A stretch of DNA of 58,029 bases from Pseudomonadota bacterium (lineage in GTDB: Bacteria; Myxococcota_A; Polyangia; Fen-1088). Under the pieces are notes generated by a model. The model did not search any database, had not been told where the DNA came from, and saw only the letters and a program-made list of their open reading frames with translations. A program made the translations under genes and the position numbers. The stretch lies in assembly GCA_017881245.1 (NCBI GenBank), contig JADGRC010000110.1, positions 1 to 58,029 of the forward strand. Reading direction: 5' to 3'. Positions 49,426-57,993 of the stretch are shown piece after piece; positions within the stretch are counted from its first letter, which is position 1, and each line of letters opens with the position of its first letter.

Positions 49426-51339
49426 GTGGGCCCATCGAGTGAAGGTAGTCGCCTTGAGGCCGGCGCCGAGGACTTTCGCCTGTTGGTGGAGCAGGCGGCC
49501 GTCGGGATCTTCATCTCGACGGCCGAAGGCGAATTCGTGAGTGTCAACTCCGCAGGCCACCGCCTGCTGGGCTACGGACCGCGCGAGCTCGTCGGCAAGC
49601 AAATCCACCAAGTATTGCCGCCGGGCGAGCAGTCGCATCTGGCCGAAGCGTTAGCGCATGTCCTCGGCGGGGAGGTGCTGACACACGAATGGACCTTCCT
49701 GCGAAAAGACGGGAGTTTCCTGCGCGCAGAGGTAACCGCTCAGCGGCTCAGCAGTGGCTTTTTGATGGCGATCGTCCACGACATCGCTCAGCGCGAGGCG
49801 TTCGAGCGCAAGATCAGGGAGTCTGAAGCACGGGTGCGATCGATCCTCGAGACCGCCCCGGATGTCATCATGACAGTCGACCGCAAGGGGACCATCCTGT
49901 TCATCAATCGCACAACGGTTCCGTTTACGCTCGAGCAAGTGATCGGCACCTGCTGTCTGGACTACGTGCCCCCGGATGCGCGGCCCCGGGTCGAGGCGGC
50001 CCTTGAGACCGTGTTCTCGACGCGCGAGATCGACGAGTACGAGGTCCTGGGGCCCCCGGGATCCACCGGAAGGCGCGAATGGTCTTCGGTCCGGGTGGGT
50101 CCGCTCATCGACGGAGACCGGGTCGTCGCCGCGACGTTGTGTGCGACCAATGTCACCCGGCGCAAGGAGGCCGATCAGGCCAAGGCGCGCCTGGAAGACC
50201 AGCTGCGACAGGCCCAAAAAATGCAGAGCATCGGTCAACTGGCGGGAGGCGTGGCCCATGACTTCAACAATCTGCTGACGTCGATCCTGGGTTTCATCGA
50301 GCTGGCGCAGATCGATCTGCCGAAGGACTCCGACGCCGCGGGGCTCCTTGATGGCGCCGTCCAATCGGTCAAGCGGGGCGCGGCCCTGTCACAGCAGTTG
50401 CTGGCGTTCGCGCGCAAAAAGCTCGTCCGACCAGAGCTCGTGACGTTGAACGACGTGTTGCGGGAAACGACGACAATGATGCGCCGCCTGCTGGGCGAGA
50501 ATCTGGAATTGGTCCTCAGCCTTGCGCCTGACCTGGGAGCGGTGAGAGTCGATGTGGGAAGCATGGAACAGGTGATCATGAACCTGGTCATCAACGCCCG
50601 CGACGCCATTTCCGGCCCAGGACGCATCACCCTCGAGACGCAGAACGTTGTTCTCGACGCGGAGTACTGTCGAGATCACGCTGACATCGCGCCGGGCGAG
50701 TACGTCATGCTGTGCGTGAGCGACACGGGTGCAGGCATGACGGCCGAGACGGCGGCCCGTGTCTTCGAGCCATTCTTCACCACCAAACCCGTTGGGGAGG
50801 GCACAGGGCTTGGCCTCGCGATGTGCGAGGGCACTGTCCGCCAGGCGGGAGGCGCCATCACTGTTTCGAGCGAGCTTGGGAAGGGAAGCTCATTTCGAGT
50901 GTACTTGCCGCGGACACGAGAGCTCCGCGCCCCCACGCGGACCAAGCCCCTCCCTCGCACGACGGTCGGGGGCCACGAAACCCTGCTCGTGGTCGAGGAC
51001 GAGCAGCTGATCCTGTCACTGGTCACGCGGGCCCTGACGGCGCTTGGATACAACGTCATGACGGCGGCGGACGGTGCGCAAGCGCTGCAGATCGTGACGG
51101 AGAGCGCGCAGCCGATCCACCTGCTCATCACGGATGTGGTGATGCCGACCATCGGAGGCAGAGAGCTTGCGGCCCGGCTGGCGACCCTGCGGCCAAACCT
51201 GCGCGTGCTCTACACGTCCGGGTACGCGCCGAACGCCACGCAGGATGGCGCTCTCGAGGTGGGGATCAACTTTCTCCAGAAGCCGTACACCCCGACGGAC
51301 CTCGCCACGCGAATCCGAGAAGTGCTCGACAGGCGTTAG
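49426..51339 (+). CDS. Hybrid PAS-PAS histidine kinase with C-terminal receiver
   Basis: 637 residues. Two PAS domains (about 14-130: DFRLLVEQAAVGIFISTAEGEFVSVN; about 140-255: VRSILETAPDVIMTVDRKGTILFIN), a HisKA region with H278 in GGVAHDFNNLLTSI, an ATPase domain (VIMNLVINARDAISG, DTGAGM, GTGLGLAMC) and a receiver with D570 in LLITDVVMP and K in FLQKPYTP. The H-D-F-N-N box places it in the soluble DFNNLL kinase group. No membrane helix, so it senses a cytosolic signal. GTG 49426 is chosen for its GGGAGG; upstream in-frame TTG/GTG codons lie before the hairpin. No cognate output gene is adjacent. Confidence 0.9.
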   Translation: MGPSSEGSRLEAGAEDFRLLVEQAAVGIFISTAEGEFVSVNSAGHRLLGYGPRELVGKQIHQVLPPGEQSHLAEALAHVLGGEVLTHEWTFLRKDGSFLRAEVTAQRLSSGFLMAIVHDIAQREAFERKIRESEARVRSILETAPDVIMTVDRKGTILFINRTTVPFTLEQVIGTCCLDYVPPDARPRVEAALETVFSTREIDEYEVLGPPGSTGRREWSSVRVGPLIDGDRVVAATLCATNVTRRKEADQAKARLEDQLRQAQKMQSIGQLAGGVAHDFNNLLTSILGFIELAQIDLPKDSDAAGLLDGAVQSVKRGAALSQQLLAFARKKLVRPELVTLNDVLRETTTMMRRLLGENLELVLSLAPDLGAVRVDVGSMEQVIMNLVINARDAISGPGRITLETQNVVLDAEYCRDHADIAPGEYVMLCVSDTGAGMTAETAARVFEPFFTTKPVGEGTGLGLAMCEGTVRQAGGAITVSSELGKGSSFRVYLPRTRELRAPTRTKPLPRTTVGGHETLLVVEDEQLILSLVTRALTALGYNVMTAADGAQALQIVTESAQPIHLLITDVVMPTIGGRELAARLATLRPNLRVLYTSGYAPNATQDGALEVGINFLQKPYTPTDLATRIREVLDRR

Positions 51340-51382
51340 GAGATCAGTGGTTATCGCGGCCCTAAGCCCCCGCGGGCGGCGC

Positions 51383-51661
51383 TCATCGGTGATCTCCTCT
51401 CTTCGTTGTCAGATGCGGAGAATGGTGGCGCGTTGTGCGACGGGGCTTTCGTTTACTGTTTTTCATCGTGTCAAGAAGCCCGTCGAGGGGTTGGTAGCGG
51501 GCCTCCCAGAACTGACGGTAGGCTTCGAGAAACTGGTTGGCTTCAGCCAGGGGCGCGGCTTCCAGCCGGCGGGGACGGCGCTGGGCGTCGCGGCCGCGAG
51601 AAATCAAGCCAGCGCGCTCCAGCACGCACAGGTGCTTGCTGAGTCAGCTCGGGAACTCCAG
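51383..51661 (-). pseudogene. ArsR-family regulator remnant
   Basis: Minus-strand reading gives LSKHLCVLERAGLISRGRDAQRRPRRLEAAPLAEANQFLEAYRQFWEARYQPLDGLLD, the second half of an ArsR/SmtB winged helix (recognition helix, wing and C-terminal helix). An in-frame TGA at 51644-51646 interrupts the frame just before SKHL, and the bases upstream no longer encode the first helices. It therefore appears truncated and inactivated. In related genomes such regulators precede an AHSA1/SRPBCC gene; none is seen here. Confidence 0.7.
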
Positions 51662-51721
51662 CGTCAGCAACGCTCCGCCCACCGGCGCGCAGGAGCGCGT
51701 GACCATGACCTGGGATTAGCC

Positions 51722-52189
51722 CTAACGAGGCCCCGGCACAACGTCGATCTCGTTCGCCAGCTCGTTCGGGTTGCCTCCCAAGGCGGCCGGGAAGTGAACC
51801 GCGAGCTCGCGGCCGATTTGGTCGATGATATCGACGAGACCTCCCGTGAAATCACCTTGCTTGAACCGCTGGCCCACGTGATCCGCAAGGCCGGACCAAA
51901 ACGAATCGACCACGCGCCCGTCGAGTCCACTGTCGCCGAGGATGACGACCGCCCGTCGCGTGGGAGCGATCAAGATCAGCACCCCATTGCGGTGCTGCGT
52001 CGCGGTCATGCCGAGACGACGAAACGCGCGCTCACCGAGCGATCTTGGCTCTCCGCGAAAGAATCCCACGACCGAAACGCGAATCTCCCCCGACGTGCCG
52101 GTCTCGGCCCGCGTGATCGCCTGCTCAATCCGCGCCGTGTCGATCTGCTTTAGCAGCCGCCGCCGCGTCATGGGCCATCGTTCGGTCAT
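51722..52189 (-). CDS. TPM-domain protein, short form
   Basis: About 155 residues from MTERWPMTRRR. The TPM fold is visible in IEQAITRAETGTSGEIRVSVVGFF, ERAFRRLGMTATQHRNGVLILIAPTRRAVVILGDSGLDGRV and FWSGLADHVGQRFKQGDFTGGLVDIIDQIG. There is no signal peptide or membrane helix, so it stays in the cytosol or associates with its neighbours. It starts near the end of the larger TPM gene, in the same operon as lemA. Alternative ATGs at 52213 and 52171. Confidence 0.85.
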   Translation of the reverse strand: MTERWPMTRRRLLKQIDTARIEQAITRAETGTSGEIRVSVVGFFRGEPRSLGERAFRRLGMTATQHRNGVLILIAPTRRAVVILGDSGLDGRVVDSFWSGLADHVGQRFKQGDFTGGLVDIIDQIGRELAVHFPAALGGNPNELANEIDVVPGPR

Positions 52190-52206
52190 CGGGTTTCCAT
52201 GATGGG

Positions 52207-53019
52207 TTACCACGAGCCCGTGGCTCCGCCGCCACCCGAACGCCCCCCACCGCCCGAGAAGCCGCCCCCCCCGCCGCCAAAGCCACCAAAACCGCCCCCC
52301 GAGCGATCACGACCGCGGCCCGAAGCCAACGTCGTCAGAAGCAGGATCGCCAGGCTCGGGTGCGTGATCAAGAACCCACCGAGGAGTATGGCCAGCACAG
52401 CGAGCAAGGCCAGTTCGCCCCAACCGAGTTTTGGACGAAGGCGGTCCTGGGGCGCGGCGCCATCGCCCGATTGCGCTCCGCCCAAGGTGGTGAGAATCCC
52501 GTCGACGCCCGCGCGTGCCGCCCCGTCGCGATCGCCGTCGCGCAGGCGCGGCACGATGCTCTCGCGGATGATCGCCGATGCGCGCACATCGGGCATGCTA
52601 CCTTCCAGGCCGTAACCGACTTCGATGCGGATCTTTCGGTCATCCGCCATGATGAACAGGACGACGCCGTCATCGAGGCCTTTGCGGCCAACGCGCCACG
52701 AAGCAAACGCGCGCGCCGCCCAATCCTCGATCGGCGCGACGCCGGTGCCGCGTCCAATCCACAACAAGACCTGATGGCCTGAACGACCTTCAAAGGCCCG
52801 CAAGCGCTCGTCGAGATCAGCCCGAACAGGGGCCGACAGGAAGCCGGCTTCGTCGGTCACAAAGTGCGTGGGAGGCGGGGGGATGGGCGTTTCGGCCGCG
52901 AGGCAAGTCGGCGAAGCGGGCCAAAGCCCCAGGATCGTCGCGACCAAGAGCGCGGACGCCTGGTTCCGGCCCGCGACACCGCTGCACCGCGCGCGCTTTC
53001 GGACGCCGGTGCGAGCCAC
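52207..53019 (-). CDS. TPM-domain membrane protein with glycine-rich tail (YgcG type)
   Basis: 270 residues. A signal/first helix (LLVATILGLWPASPTCLAA) precedes the TPM domain (FVTDEAGFLSAPVRADLDERLRAFE, HQVLLWIGRG, DDGVVLFIMADDRKIRIEVGYGLEG). Then a hydrophobic hairpin (LALLAVLAILLGGFLI, LAILLLTTLASG) and a Gly/Ser/Phe-rich end. These proteins are commonly encoded beside LemA; function is unknown, with links to membrane stress. Starts two bases before the lemA stop region. Confidence 0.9.
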   Translation of the reverse strand: MARTGVRKRARCSGVAGRNQASALLVATILGLWPASPTCLAAETPIPPPPTHFVTDEAGFLSAPVRADLDERLRAFEGRSGHQVLLWIGRGTGVAPIEDWAARAFASWRVGRKGLDDGVVLFIMADDRKIRIEVGYGLEGSMPDVRASAIIRESIVPRLRDGDRDGAARAGVDGILTTLGGAQSGDGAAPQDRLRPKLGWGELALLAVLAILLGGFLITHPSLAILLLTTLASGRGRDRSGGGFGGFGGGGGGFSGGGGRSGGGGATGSW

Positions 53020-53020
53020 G

Positions 53021-53626
53021 TCAGAACTTCACTTTGGGCGCCACGTCTGAGCCAGGCTGCGCCTTGAAGAACGCCTTTTCCCTGAAGCGATCGCCGAAGA
53101 ACCCCGCGATGAGCACGGTCGGAAAACTCTGCCGACGGGTGTTGAAGCTTTGGGCGGATTCGTTGAACCGCATCCGTTCCACGGTGATTCTGTTTTCGGT
53201 TCCTTCCAATTGGGCCTGCAGATCGCGAAATGCGCCAGTTGCTTTGAGGTCCGGATAGCGCTCGGCAACGACCATCAACCGAGACAGAGCGCTCGACAAG
53301 CCGTCCTGGGCTTGCTGGAACCGTTGGAAGGCCTGCGGATCGTTCACGATCTTCTCGACGCTGCCGGCCGCGACCTGGCCGACGCGCGATCGCGCCTCGG
53401 AAACGGCGACATACGTCTCCTTCTCGAAGGCGGCCGCGCCCTTCACGGTCTCGACCAGATTCGGCACCAGATCGGCGCGGCGCTGGTAAACGTTTTCGAC
53501 CTGTCCCCATTGCGCTTGCACTGCTTGATCCAGCGCGACGAGCGCGTTGTAACCACCCACGACCGACGTTCCCAAGATCAGAACAACGACCACCAACCCT
53601 GCCACCAACCATCGTTTGAAATTCAT
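53021..53626 (-). CDS. lemA: LemA family membrane protein
   Basis: 201 residues. Helix LVAGLVVVVLILGTSVVGGYN anchors the N terminus; the LemA core follows: QAQWGQVENVYQRRADLVPNLVETVKGAAAFEKETY and LMVVAERYPDLKATGAFRDLQAQLEGTENRITVERMRFNE. Forms a helical bundle on the membrane. The order lemA then two TPM genes is common in bacteria. It starts 34 bases after the NtrC-type regulator on the same strand, so the operon may begin with that regulator. Confidence 0.95.
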   Translation of the reverse strand: MNFKRWLVAGLVVVVLILGTSVVGGYNALVALDQAVQAQWGQVENVYQRRADLVPNLVETVKGAAAFEKETYVAVSEARSRVGQVAAGSVEKIVNDPQAFQRFQQAQDGLSSALSRLMVVAERYPDLKATGAFRDLQAQLEGTENRITVERMRFNESAQSFNTRRQSFPTVLIAGFFGDRFREKAFFKAQPGSDVAPKVKF

Positions 53627-53660
53627 CCCAATGCCCCTTCTTTAGCCAAAGCTAGCGCAG

Positions 53661-55070
53661 CTAACCTGTTTGGCTGCCTGGCTCCGGGTGCGATTCGATG
53701 GCCGTCGTACCCCCCTTTGGGGCGCTCTGGTACTCGTGCAGTTTGTACTGAATTTTCCGCACGCTCATCCCCAGGATCTGGGCCGCCTTGCTGGTGGACC
53801 CGCCGGTTGACTCCAGCGTCTTCAAGATGGCGTGTCGTTCGATGGCATCGAGGGTGGATCCGGGAATCATGAGATCCCCCTCGCGCCGGGGAATGAGGTG
53901 GGGTGGCAACTCTGCGCCCGTGACGCGCGAACCGGTCGCAAGCACCACCGCGCGTTCGATGACGTTCTCCAGCTCGCGAACGTTTCCGGGCCAGGTGTAG
54001 CCCGACAGGCGCGACAGCGCATCCTCGGAAAAGCCTTCGAGCGTCTTGCCATTTTCGGCCGCGTACTTCTTCAAGAAGTGAACGGCCAGCAAAGGGACGT
54101 CCGATGAACGTTCGCGCAAGGGCGGCATCGGCAGCGTGATGACGTTCAACCGATAGTAAAGATCCTCCCGGAAGTGCCCGCTGGCGATAGCGGCTTTCAG
54201 ATCGCGATTGGTCGCCGCTATCACGCGCACGTCGACGCGCACGGTCTCGTTGCCGCCCACGCGTTCGAATTCGTGTTCCTGCAGGAAGCGCAGAAGCTTG
54301 ACCTGAACAGCTGGCGATACCTCGCCAATTTCGTCCAGGAACAGCGTCCCGCCGTTGGCCTGGGCGAATCGCCCCTCGCGCCGCGCGGCCGCGCCGGTGA
54401 ACGAGCCACGCTCGTGGCCGAAAAGCTCGCTTTCCAGAAGCGTCTCCGCCAGGGCAGCGCAGTGCAACTTGACGAAAGGTCCCTTCGAACGCGGGCTGCG
54501 CTGGTGTATCGCGGCCGCGATCAACTCCTTGCCGGTGCCGGATTCACCCGTGATAAGAACGCTGGCCCGGGATGACGCCACCTGTGCGACGGTCTTGAAG
54601 ACATCTTGCATGACCGGGGCGCTGCCCACGATGTTCTCGAAGCTGTAACGTTCGTTCAGGCGTGCCCGCAACGTTCCTGCCTCGCGCCGCAAGCGCAGGT
54701 GCTCGAACTCGCGATCCAAGACCAGCATCAACTCGGTCAGGTTAAGCGGCTTCGTCAAGTAGTCGGCCGCGCCTTCCTTCATGGCGGTCACTGCGCTTTC
54801 TATGGCTCCGAAGGCCGTCATGACGATCACGCAGATATCCCTGTCTTGCACCCGCTCGTCGCGCAGCTTGGCAAGCAACTGAAGCCCGTCCATGCCGGGC
54901 ATCTTCAGATCCGTCAACACGAGATCGGGATTGAAGTCCGCGATCTTTCCCAAAGCTTTGAATCCGTCGCCCGCTGTCTCGACCGTGTAGTCCTCCGCGC
55001 GCAACAACTCCGCCAGCGCCGCGCGCGCGTTGGCTTCATCATCCACCACCAGCACTCGGCCCTTACTCAT
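53661..55070 (-). CDS. NtrC-type sigma54-dependent response regulator
   Basis: 469 residues. Receiver (VLVVDDEANARAAL, D54 in VLTDLKMPGMDG, K in YLTKPLNLTEL), then the AAA+ activator domain: GESGTGKELIA (Walker A), GSFTGAAARREGRFAQA (the sigma54-contacting GAFTGA loop in a GSFTGA form), GGTLFLDEIGE (Walker B) and WPGNVRELENV. The end is a Fis-type helix-turn-helix (AILKTLESTGGSTSKAAQILGMSVRKIQYKL). It activates -24/-12 promoters, and several such sequences are present in this window. GGAGAG precedes the ATG by four bases. No sensor kinase is adjacent; the kinase at 49426 is the nearest candidate. Confidence 0.95.
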   Translation of the reverse strand: MSKGRVLVVDDEANARAALAELLRAEDYTVETAGDGFKALGKIADFNPDLVLTDLKMPGMDGLQLLAKLRDERVQDRDICVIVMTAFGAIESAVTAMKEGAADYLTKPLNLTELMLVLDREFEHLRLRREAGTLRARLNERYSFENIVGSAPVMQDVFKTVAQVASSRASVLITGESGTGKELIAAAIHQRSPRSKGPFVKLHCAALAETLLESELFGHERGSFTGAAARREGRFAQANGGTLFLDEIGEVSPAVQVKLLRFLQEHEFERVGGNETVRVDVRVIAATNRDLKAAIASGHFREDLYYRLNVITLPMPPLRERSSDVPLLAVHFLKKYAAENGKTLEGFSEDALSRLSGYTWPGNVRELENVIERAVVLATGSRVTGAELPPHLIPRREGDLMIPGSTLDAIERHAILKTLESTGGSTSKAAQILGMSVRKIQYKLHEYQSAPKGGTTAIESHPEPGSQTG

Positions 55071-55279
55071 GACTCTCCATCAAGCAATCGGCGCGCCTGA
55101 CGCCTCGGCATCTATCCGCGATATCCATACGTTGGCGTTCTTGCATACGCGCAGATTTTGCGCAAAGGCTGCCGGCGCCGGCACTTGCTTCGTTCCCTTC
55201 CTGTCCCTTCTTGGGAGAAGCTGGCGGGCCCCTTCGGTGGATCGCGGGTCCATGTGCTGGCGCTCGGGCGAGTCGTCGC

Positions 55280-55295
55280 TGGCCCTCCGCATGCA
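55280..55295 (+). promoter_or_regulatory. Sigma54 promoter of the CBS/acyl-CoA synthetase operon
   Basis: TGGCCCT-CCGC-ATGCA has GG-N10-GC spacing with one mismatch in the -12 half. Predicted start near 55306, leaving a short leader to ATG 55320. It lies in the divergent gap with the NtrC-type gene. Confidence 0.55.
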
Positions 55296-55319
55296 ATAGG
55301 CAGCGGTGAGTGGTGAACA

Positions 55320-55709
55320 ATGACGGTCGCGGAATGCATGACCCCCAGTCCCCAAACCATAGGCGTCGCGCAGCCCCTGTCCGTCGGCCGCGAGATGATG
55401 GTCAAGTACGGCATTCGTCATTTGCCGGTCGTTGAATTCGGTAGGCTGGTGGGGATGCTCTCGGAACGCGAGCTCGACCTGCTGGAATCGATACCCGAAC
55501 TCGACATCGAGTCGACCCCCGTGTCCCGTGCGATGACGCACCAAGTGCTGTGTGTGGCGCCCACCGATTCGATCGCCGACGTCGCCGCCGCCATGGCCGA
55601 TCGCAAGGTGGGGTCCGTGGTGGTGTCGAAGTTGGGGGACGTTGTCGGCGTCTTCACGACCATCGACGCGCTCCGCGCGCTGGCCAGCATCGCGCGGGGC
55701 GCTGGCTAG
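55320..55709 (+). CDS. CBS-pair protein linked to acyl-CoA synthetase
   Basis: 129 residues, two CBS motifs: VAECMTPSPQTIGVAQPLSVGREMM with IRHLPVVEFGRLVGMLSERELDLL, and VSRAMTHQVLCVAPTDSIADVAAAMADRKVGSVVVSKLGDVVGVFTTID. It probably binds AMP/ATP. It ends four bases before the start of the acyl-CoA synthetase, the frames being adjacent, so it may act as an energy-sensing partner of that enzyme. Confidence 0.92.
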   Translation: MTVAECMTPSPQTIGVAQPLSVGREMMVKYGIRHLPVVEFGRLVGMLSERELDLLESIPELDIESTPVSRAMTHQVLCVAPTDSIADVAAAMADRKVGSVVVSKLGDVVGVFTTIDALRALASIARGAG

Positions 55710-55713
55710 GCCC

Positions 55714-57993
55714 GTGTCGGAGCTCGATTCGCCGGCCCGGCCGGATTCGTCGCTGGATTGCTTTTTTCGGCCGCGGGCCGTGGCCGTGGTCGGGGCGTCG
55801 CGCCGCCGCGGTACGGTCGGTGGTGAACTGTTTCACAACCTGGTCTCCCGCGGCTACCCGGGCGCCATCTACCCGGTGAATCGAAGCGCGGACGTCGTCC
55901 AATCAGTACGCGCGTACCGTCGCCTTGCCGATATTCCGGAGCGCGTCGATCTGGCGGTCCTGGTCGTGCCCCATCAACAAATCTCCGAGGTCGTGGACGA
56001 ATGCGCGGAAAGCGGCGTAAAGGCCTTGATCGTGATCAGCGCCGGCTTCGCGGAGGCGGGTGCCGATGGGGCACGGACGCAGCGCGAACTCATGGACCGG
56101 GTCCGCCGCGCCGGCATGCGCATGGTGGGTCCCAACTGTCTCGGCGTTATCAATACGGAAGACGGCGCCGAATTGAACGCTACGTTCGCGCCGACTTGGC
56201 CCCCCGCTGGCAACGTCGCGTTCTCGTCGCAGTCGGGGGCACTCGGCCTCGCGGTGCTGGACTTCGCGCGCGCGATGGGTATCGGCATCAGCCAGTTCAT
56301 CAGCGTTGGGAACCGAGCCGACATTTCGAGCAATGATCTGATCGAACACTGGGAAACCGACCCGCGCACGCGCGTCATCCTCTTGTATCTGGAAGACTTC
56401 GGAAATCCGCGGCGATTCATGGACATCGCGCGGCGGGTGTCGCGCACGAAGCCCATCGTTGCCGTGAAAAGCGGTCGAACCCAAGCGGGTGCCCGCGCCG
56501 CCGGCTCCCACACCGGAGCGCTGGCCACGGCCGACGTGGCCGTGGATGCGCTGCTCGGGCAGGCCGGGGTCATCCGCACGGACACCATCGAACAGTTGTT
56601 CGACGTGGCGACCCTCTTGGCCAACCAGCCATTCCCCAAGGGCAGCCGGGTCGCAATCGTCACGAATGCGGGCGGCCCCGGAATCATGGCCGCCGATGCC
56701 TGCGAGGTCAGCGGCCTTGTCCTGCCGACCTTGTCGGACGGCACGTTGCAAGCGATGCGCGCCTGCCTGCCTGCCGAGGCTTCGCTGCGAAATCCGGTGG
56801 ACATGATCGCCAGCGCGCCGGTCGATGCCTACGAACGCGTGGTCCGCTTGCTGCTCGACGATCCGGTCGTCGACGCCGTGCTGGCGCTGTACGTGCCCTT
56901 GCTGATGACGAGGCCGGTCGATGTCGCCGCCGCCATCCGCCGGGCCACGCTTGGCGCAACCAAGCCGGTCTTGACGTGTCTGCTTGGAACCGAGGGCCTC
57001 CGGGAAGCCTGGGATCTGCTGCGTGCGGCCCATTTGCCCGCGTACCACTTTCCCGAGAACGCCGTCTTCGCCCTCGGGCGGGCGGCGCGCCACGGTCGTT
57101 GGTTGGCTCGGCCAACCGGCCAGTATCCGACGTTTGCTTCGCCCGCGCGCGAATCGATTGACGCCTTGTTGGGTTTGAAGATGGACGGCGGGCATGGGGG
57201 CGGGCAGCGGGAAGGGGATCGGTGGTTGTCCCCGGACGCCGTGAGCGCCCTGCTGCGGGCGTACGGAATTCGTACACCCCGACAGCAAGTCGTCCGTGGC
57301 GAAGATGAAGCGGTCGCGGTCGCCACCTCTTTCGGCGGTGCCGTGGCCTTGAAGGTGGTGTCCCATACCATCACGCACAAGAGTGACGTCGGTGGGGTCG
57401 CCCTTCATTTGCGAACGCCCGTCGACGTGCGAGCGGCGTATCGAACCATCATGGACCGGCTGGCGTTGCTCGGCCGTCGGGTCGAGGTGAGCGGTGTTCT
57501 GGTGCAAGAAATGATCGGCGATGACGACCAGAAAGGCGCGTCGTCGGCCATCGCGACTGATTCCGCCGTCGAGACCTTCGTTGGAGTTACGGAGGACAAA
57601 AGCTTTGGCAGACTGATCGCGTTCGGGCTTGGCGGCACACGCCTTGAGTTGAATCGTGACGTCGTGTTTCGAGTCAATCCAATTTCCGACCTCGATGCCG
57701 GCGATATGCTGGCGGACTTGCGGGGGGCCGCTCTTCTAACGGGCTTCAGGGGTAGCCCCGGCGTGGATCGGGAAGCGATCGTGGACATCTTGTTGCGCGT
57801 CAGCCGCCTGGCCGAGGACTGTCCCGAAATCCGAGAGCTGGACATTAACCCCCTGGTGGCGTTACCTCCCGGGCAGGGGGCAATCGCCGTCGATGCGCGC
57901 GTGCGGGTGAAAATAGGTCCGGCGGCAAGCGGCGACATCGAGAGCCCCGTGCCGGTGACAGGGGATAGCGACCGAAGGAGAATACGCCCATGA
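55714..57993 (+). CDS. ADP-forming acyl-CoA (acetate-CoA) synthetase, fused alpha-beta
   Basis: 759 residues from a GTG. The CoA-binding domain comes first (FFRPRAVAVVGASRRRGTVGGELFHNL, IYPVNRS). The succinyl-CoA ligase-like domains follow (VGPNCLGVIN, VAFSSQSGALGLAVLDFA, and GSHTGALA, whose histidine can carry phosphate). An ATP-grasp domain closes the protein (AVALKVVSHTITHKSDVGGVALHL, VLVQEMI, ELDINPLVAL). It converts acyl-CoA, ADP and Pi to acid, CoA and ATP, or the reverse, giving substrate-level ATP when oxygen is low. The frame runs open upstream through the CBS gene, but the conserved start is near FFRPRAVAVVG. No acetyltransferase domain is fused. Confidence 0.92.
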   Translation: MSELDSPARPDSSLDCFFRPRAVAVVGASRRRGTVGGELFHNLVSRGYPGAIYPVNRSADVVQSVRAYRRLADIPERVDLAVLVVPHQQISEVVDECAESGVKALIVISAGFAEAGADGARTQRELMDRVRRAGMRMVGPNCLGVINTEDGAELNATFAPTWPPAGNVAFSSQSGALGLAVLDFARAMGIGISQFISVGNRADISSNDLIEHWETDPRTRVILLYLEDFGNPRRFMDIARRVSRTKPIVAVKSGRTQAGARAAGSHTGALATADVAVDALLGQAGVIRTDTIEQLFDVATLLANQPFPKGSRVAIVTNAGGPGIMAADACEVSGLVLPTLSDGTLQAMRACLPAEASLRNPVDMIASAPVDAYERVVRLLLDDPVVDAVLALYVPLLMTRPVDVAAAIRRATLGATKPVLTCLLGTEGLREAWDLLRAAHLPAYHFPENAVFALGRAARHGRWLARPTGQYPTFASPARESIDALLGLKMDGGHGGGQREGDRWLSPDAVSALLRAYGIRTPRQQVVRGEDEAVAVATSFGGAVALKVVSHTITHKSDVGGVALHLRTPVDVRAAYRTIMDRLALLGRRVEVSGVLVQEMIGDDDQKGASSAIATDSAVETFVGVTEDKSFGRLIAFGLGGTRLELNRDVVFRVNPISDLDAGDMLADLRGAALLTGFRGSPGVDREAIVDILLRVSRLAEDCPEIRELDINPLVALPPGQGAIAVDARVRVKIGPAASGDIESPVPVTGDSDRRRIRP

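Noticed and set aside
55083-55098. AGGCGCG-CCGA-TTGCT on the minus strand, a -24/-12 match before the NtrC-type gene
   Set aside because: The transcription start would be two bases before the ATG and downstream of the gene's clear ribosome binding site (GGAGAG), so it cannot be the promoter of that message.
55903-57507. 534-codon open frame antisense to the acyl-CoA synthetase
   Set aside because: Shadow of a well-conserved gene; rich in Arg, Gly and His without domain pattern.
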